Made by a program: the position numbers and the translations under genes
Notes under the pieces: model-generated
The model's input: the letters and a program-made list of their open reading frames with translations, nothing else
The model's database searches: none
Told to the model about the DNA's origin: nothing
Shown here: positions 60,675 to 64,000 of the stretch, piece by piece
Position numbering within the stretch: position 1 is the stretch's first letter
Layout of the letters: each line of letters opens with the position of its first letter
DNA from: RAM1 sp041905405
GTDB taxonomy: Bacteria; Pseudomonadota; Gammaproteobacteria; Burkholderiales; Burkholderiaceae_C
NCBI GenBank assembly: GCA_041905405.1
Contig: JAYRLC010000011.1
Coordinates: 41,830 to 105,829 of the forward strand
Direction: 5' to 3'
DNA: 64,000 bases

Positions 60675-61552
60675 AACTCACCCCCGCCCAGCTCGAACAG
60701 TTCGACCGCGACGGCTACCTGTTTTTTCCCGGCCACTTCTCGCCCGAAGAAACCAGAACGCTGACGGACGCCGTGCCCGAGCTGTACAGCCGCCGCGAGG
60801 CCTACAACGTGCGCGAAAAAGGCAAGGACGCGGTGCGCACCAACTTCGCGGCCCACATGTACAGCAAGCCGTTCGCCAAACTGGCCCGCCACCCGCGCAT
60901 GGTGCAGCCCGTCATGGACCTGTTCGATGAACAGGTCTACATGCACCAGTTCAAGATCAACGGCAAGGCCGCGTTCGAAGGCGACGTGTGGCAATGGCAC
61001 CAGGACTACGGCACCTGGCTGAACGACGACATGATGCCCACCGAGCGCGCCATGAACGTCGCGATCTTCCTGGACGACGTGAACGACTACAACGGCCCGC
61101 TGATGTTCATCCCCGGCAGCCACAAGAAAGGCGTCGTTGAAGCCAAACACGACCTCACCACCACCAGCTACCCGCTGTGGACCGTGGACAACGACCTGAT
61201 CGGCCAACTGGTCGATCGTGCGGGTGGCAAGAATGGAGGCATCGTTGCGCCGCGCGGTCCGGCGGGCTCGATGATCCTGTTCCACAGCTGCCTGGTGCAT
61301 GCGTCGGGCAGCAACCTGTCGCCCTGGCACCGCGTGGCGGTGTACCTGAGCCTGTGCGCTGTGTCCAACCACATCCGCCGCCCCAAGCGGCCCGAGTACA
61401 TCGCGCACCGCGACTTCACACCCATCGAGCTGCTGCCCGACGACTGCCTGGTCAAGGACTACCCGGTGGACCTGCCGTGGAAGGACGGGTTGCCGGCCAG
61501 CGCAATGCAGACATCGTCCGTGCCCTTCGACGAAATGAAGAAAGCGGCCTGA
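60671..61552 (+). CDS. Phytanoyl-CoA dioxygenase (PhyH) family protein
   Basis: A 293-residue Fe(II)/2-oxoglutarate dioxygenase. The HxD pair of the iron site is in VWQWHQDYGTW, and the distal His and the Arg for 2-oxoglutarate are in LFHSCLVHASGSNLSPWHRV. PhyH members hydroxylate CoA-linked, amino-acid-like or phosphonate substrates; this one resembles the ectoine-hydroxylase/phosphonate group in general layout, but the substrate is unknown. It is coupled to gntR by overlap and precedes the NAD oxidoreductase by 4 bp. Confidence 0.9.
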   Translation: MKLTPAQLEQFDRDGYLFFPGHFSPEETRTLTDAVPELYSRREAYNVREKGKDAVRTNFAAHMYSKPFAKLARHPRMVQPVMDLFDEQVYMHQFKINGKAAFEGDVWQWHQDYGTWLNDDMMPTERAMNVAIFLDDVNDYNGPLMFIPGSHKKGVVEAKHDLTTTSYPLWTVDNDLIGQLVDRAGGKNGGIVAPRGPAGSMILFHSCLVHASGSNLSPWHRVAVYLSLCAVSNHIRRPKRPEYIAHRDFTPIELLPDDCLVKDYPVDLPWKDGLPASAMQTSSVPFDEMKKAA

Positions 61553-61556
61553 CGCG

Positions 61557-62915
61557 ATGAACCTGCACGCGAAACTCCTCCAGCGCCAGGCCGAGGGCAA
61601 ACCCGTCCGCATCGGCCTGATCGGCGCCGGCAAATTCGGCTCCATGTACCTGGCCCAGGTGCCGCGCACGCCGGGCGTGCACCTGGTGGGCATTGCCGAC
61701 CTGTCCCCCGACGGCGCGCGCGCCAACCTGGCCCGTGTGGGCTGGCAGCCCGCGCAGACACAGGCCGCGTCGCTGGACGCGGCCGTGAAGGACGGCAACA
61801 CCCATATCGGCGACGACTGGCAGGCGCTGGTGCGCCACCCGGCCATTGATGTCATCGTCGAATGCACGGGCCACCCCATTGCCGCCGTGGACCACTGCCT
61901 GGAGGCATTTGCCCACGGCAAGCACGTGGTCAACGTCACGGTCGAGGCCGACGCGTTCTGCGGCCCCCTGCTCGCGCGCAAGGCGGCCGCTGCCGGCGTG
62001 GTGTACTCGCTCGCCTTCGGCGACCAGCCCGCGCTGATCTGCGACCTGGTGGACTGGGCACGCACCTGCGGCTTCCCGGTCGTGGCTGCAGGACGCGGCC
62101 ACAAATGGTTGCCGCATTTCAGCGAATCGACGCCCGACACCGTCTGGGGCTACTACGGCCTCACGCCCGAGCAGGCCGTGCGCGGCGGCCTGAACCCCAA
62201 GATGTTCAACAGCTTCCTGGACGGCTCCAAGCCATCCATCGAAAGCACAGCGGTTTCCAACGCCACGGGCCTGGGCGTGCCGTCCAACGGCCTTCTGTAC
62301 CCGCCCGCCAGCGTCGAGGACATCCCCTACGTGACCCGCCCCATCAGCGAAGGCGGCGTACTGGAGCGCAAGGGCATGGTCGAGGTGATCTCTTCGATGG
62401 AGACCGACGGCCGCAAGATCCCCTACGACATCCGCATGGGCGTGTGGGTCACGGTCGAGGCCGAGACCGACTACATCAAGAACTGCTTCGAGGAATACAA
62501 CGCCCACACCGACCCGAGCGGACGCTACTTCACGCTGTACAAACGCTGGCACCTCATCGGGCTGGAAGTGGGCGTGAGCGTGGCCAGCGTCGCGCTGCGC
62601 GGCGAACCCACGGGCGTGGCCACCGGCTGGAACGCCGACGTGGTGGCCACCGCCAAGCGCGACCTGCAGCCCGGCGAAGTGCTGGACGGCGAAGGCGGCT
62701 ACACCGTGTGGGGCAAGCTGCTGCCCGCGCAACGCTCCATGGACCTGGGCGGCCTGCCACTGGGCCTGGCGCACGGCATCAAGGTCGTGCGGCCGGTCAA
62801 AAAGGGGCAGTCATTGAGCTGGGCCGACGTTGCCATCGACACCAGCACACACGCTTACAAAGTGCGCCGTGAAATGGAATCGCTGTTCGCCGCGCCGCCG
62901 CTGAAAGCCGCATGA
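61557..62915 (+). CDS. NAD(P)-binding oxidoreductase with SAF domain (predicted homoserine dehydrogenase-like)
   Basis: A 452-residue protein. The Rossmann motif IGLIGAGKFGSMYLAQVPRT opens residues 18-37, then a homoserine-dehydrogenase-like region (VIVECTGHPIAAVDHCLEAF, VVNVTVEADAFCGPLLARKA) and a C-terminal SAF domain (AKRDLQPGEVLDGEGGYTVW). It lies in a GntR-controlled operon with a dioxygenase and a beta-hydroxyacid dehydrogenase. The substrate is not known; classical homoserine dehydrogenase is unlikely because of the SAF domain and the context. Confidence 0.88.
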   Translation: MNLHAKLLQRQAEGKPVRIGLIGAGKFGSMYLAQVPRTPGVHLVGIADLSPDGARANLARVGWQPAQTQAASLDAAVKDGNTHIGDDWQALVRHPAIDVIVECTGHPIAAVDHCLEAFAHGKHVVNVTVEADAFCGPLLARKAAAAGVVYSLAFGDQPALICDLVDWARTCGFPVVAAGRGHKWLPHFSESTPDTVWGYYGLTPEQAVRGGLNPKMFNSFLDGSKPSIESTAVSNATGLGVPSNGLLYPPASVEDIPYVTRPISEGGVLERKGMVEVISSMETDGRKIPYDIRMGVWVTVEAETDYIKNCFEEYNAHTDPSGRYFTLYKRWHLIGLEVGVSVASVALRGEPTGVATGWNADVVATAKRDLQPGEVLDGEGGYTVWGKLLPAQRSMDLGGLPLGLAHGIKVVRPVKKGQSLSWADVAIDTSTHAYKVRREMESLFAAPPLKAA

Positions 62916-62970
62916 CAGAATCCTGCGCGCCGACGGCGCGATCATGCTGACGGTAACGGCAGGAGCAGTG

Positions 62971-63840
62971 ATGAAAATTGCAGTGTTGGGCATCGGATTC
63001 ATGGGCTTTCCCATGGCCCGCCGCTTGTGTGAAGCGGGCCACGAGGTCCATGTGTGGAACCGCAGCCGCGACAAGGCCGAGCGCGTTGCGCCGTTTGGCG
63101 CCACCGTGCACGACACGCCCGCGCAGGCGACCGCTGCGGCCCAGGTGGTGGTGAGCATGCTGGAAAACGGCGCCGTGGTGGAAGACGTGCTCTTCAACCA
63201 GGGGACGGCAAAGGCCATGAAACCCGGCACCCTGGTGATCGACATGGCGTCGATCAAGCCGCGCGAAGCACGCGACCATGCGGCGCGTCTGGCGGCCATG
63301 GGCGTCGCCCACCTGGACGCTCCCGTGTCCGGCGGCACCGTCGGCGCCGAGACCGGCGCCCTGGTCATCATGGCCGGCGGACGGCCCGAGGACTTTGAAC
63401 GCGCGCAGGACGTCTTCAAGGTCTTCGGTCGCGCCACGCACGTGGGGCCGCACGGCAGCGGCCAGCTCACCAAGCTGGCCAACCAGATGATCGTGGGCAT
63501 CACCATCGGTGCGGTGGCGGAGTCGCTGCTGCTGTGCGCGCGCGGCGGCGCCGACATGGCCAAGGTGCGCGAGGCCATCACCGGCGGCTTCGCCGACAGC
63601 CGCATCCTGCAGGTGCACGGCCAACGCATGGTGGAGCGCGACTTCGCACCGCGCGCGCGCATGGCGGTCCAGCTCAAGGACCTGCGCAACGCACTGGCCA
63701 CCGCCGATGAAATCGGCTTTGACGCGCCCATCACCAAACTGTTCGAGCGCCTCTACGCCGACGGCATCGAGCACGGGCTCACGGACCTGGACCATGCGGG
63801 CCTGTTCGTGGAGCTGGCCAGCAGAAACGGCATGCAGTAG
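62971..63840 (+). CDS. NAD-dependent beta-hydroxyacid dehydrogenase (3-HIBADH/GlxR family)
   Basis: A 289-residue 3-hydroxyisobutyrate/tartronate-semialdehyde reductase-type enzyme. The Rossmann start is GIGFMGFPMARRL, the substrate loop LDAPVSGGTVGAETGALVIM, and the catalytic Lys lies in GSGQLTKLANQM. It oxidises a beta-hydroxyacid or reduces a semialdehyde. AGGAG lies five bases before the ATG at 62971. It closes the operon; a 55-bp gap follows the oxidoreductase gene. Confidence 0.9.
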   Translation: MKIAVLGIGFMGFPMARRLCEAGHEVHVWNRSRDKAERVAPFGATVHDTPAQATAAAQVVVSMLENGAVVEDVLFNQGTAKAMKPGTLVIDMASIKPREARDHAARLAAMGVAHLDAPVSGGTVGAETGALVIMAGGRPEDFERAQDVFKVFGRATHVGPHGSGQLTKLANQMIVGITIGAVAESLLLCARGGADMAKVREAITGGFADSRILQVHGQRMVERDFAPRARMAVQLKDLRNALATADEIGFDAPITKLFERLYADGIEHGLTDLDHAGLFVELASRNGMQ

Positions 63841-63905
63841 CGGCGGGAAAGCGCGTGTGATTCAGGCATAATGGCGGGCTGCCTCAAACACGTCGCCGAT
63901 GTTGC

Positions 63906-63911
63906 TAGAAT
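63906..63911 (+). promoter_or_regulatory. Possible -10 element for the tRNA gene
   Basis: TAGAAT lies 12 bp before the mature tRNA 5' end. A -35 element with good consensus is not clear, so this is tentative. Confidence 0.35.
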
Positions 63912-63923
63912 ATCGGCTGTTGT

Positions 63924-63999
<76 letters not shown>

Positions 64000-64000
64000 C

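Overview
The window is about 64 kb of high-GC, gene-dense chromosome. The gene content and order point to a betaproteobacterium of the Burkholderiales, most likely Comamonadaceae. Signs are the many TRAP transporters, xseB-ispA-dxs beside a Rieske oxygenase, polA next to a DUF4189 gene, DUF2782-thrB-BPSS1780, and hldE-hldD. I cannot name the genus. No phage, insertion sequence or CRISPR array is seen, so this reads as ordinary chromosome with catabolic and transport islands set between housekeeping genes.

Layout. 1-1.75 kb: end of hldE, hldD (LPS heptose) and a ComEA-like gene. 1.78-15.3 kb: two TRAP cassettes pointing away from each other, with an Asp/Glu-type racemase, a LysR regulator, a DUF1445/D-glutamate-cyclase-type protein, a fused ATP-dependent 5-oxoprolinase and a DinB protein. 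Together these suggest uptake and metabolism of glutamate-derived or pyroglutamate-like compounds. 15.3-16.2 kb: crcB and a small exported protein. 16.2-24.0 kb (minus): coxS-L-M-D, a 351-bp gap, then coxE-G-xdhC, a molybdenum hydroxylase of the form II (AYRGAGR) type, with a divergent GAF/Fis regulator at 24.15 kb. 25.4-30.7 kb: an unknown protein, an AraC regulator, an unrecognised two-gene unit (102 and 606 aa) and an EgtB-like protein with a substituted iron-ligand position.

30.9-35.8 kb: a third TRAP system, of the 2-oxo acid/mannitol-chloroaromatic type; its membrane genes converge on two tandem, partly homogenised binding-protein genes. 36.0-39.0 kb (minus): xseB-ispA-dxs (isoprenoid precursors). 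39.2-42.2 kb: Rieske oxygenase, EamA exporter, rhodanese. 42.2-45.85 kb: small envelope proteins, a ZIP metal transporter, dienelactone hydrolase and a 4-OT-like tautomerase. 45.9-53.4 kb: polA, DUF4189, DUF2782-thrB-BPSS1780-FecR, a TPR protein and IclR. 53.4-59.9 kb: a UvrD-type helicase with a Gly/Tyr-rich linker, an exported protein, guaC, an S41 lipoprotein protease and an esterase/arylformamidase. 60.0-63.8 kb: a GntR-controlled operon of unknown substrate (PhyH dioxygenase, SAF-domain NAD oxidoreductase, beta-hydroxyacid dehydrogenase). The window ends with tRNA-Ala(CGC).

The most unusual signals are the racemase/cyclase/5-oxoprolinase/TRAP island, a recurring AAGGG-N4-CCCTT-like palindrome upstream of five catabolic or transport promoters, the unknown GntR/PhyH operon, the 606-aa orphan, and evidence of gene conversion between the tandem binding-protein genes. 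All functional statements rest on reading the sequence; no database search was run.
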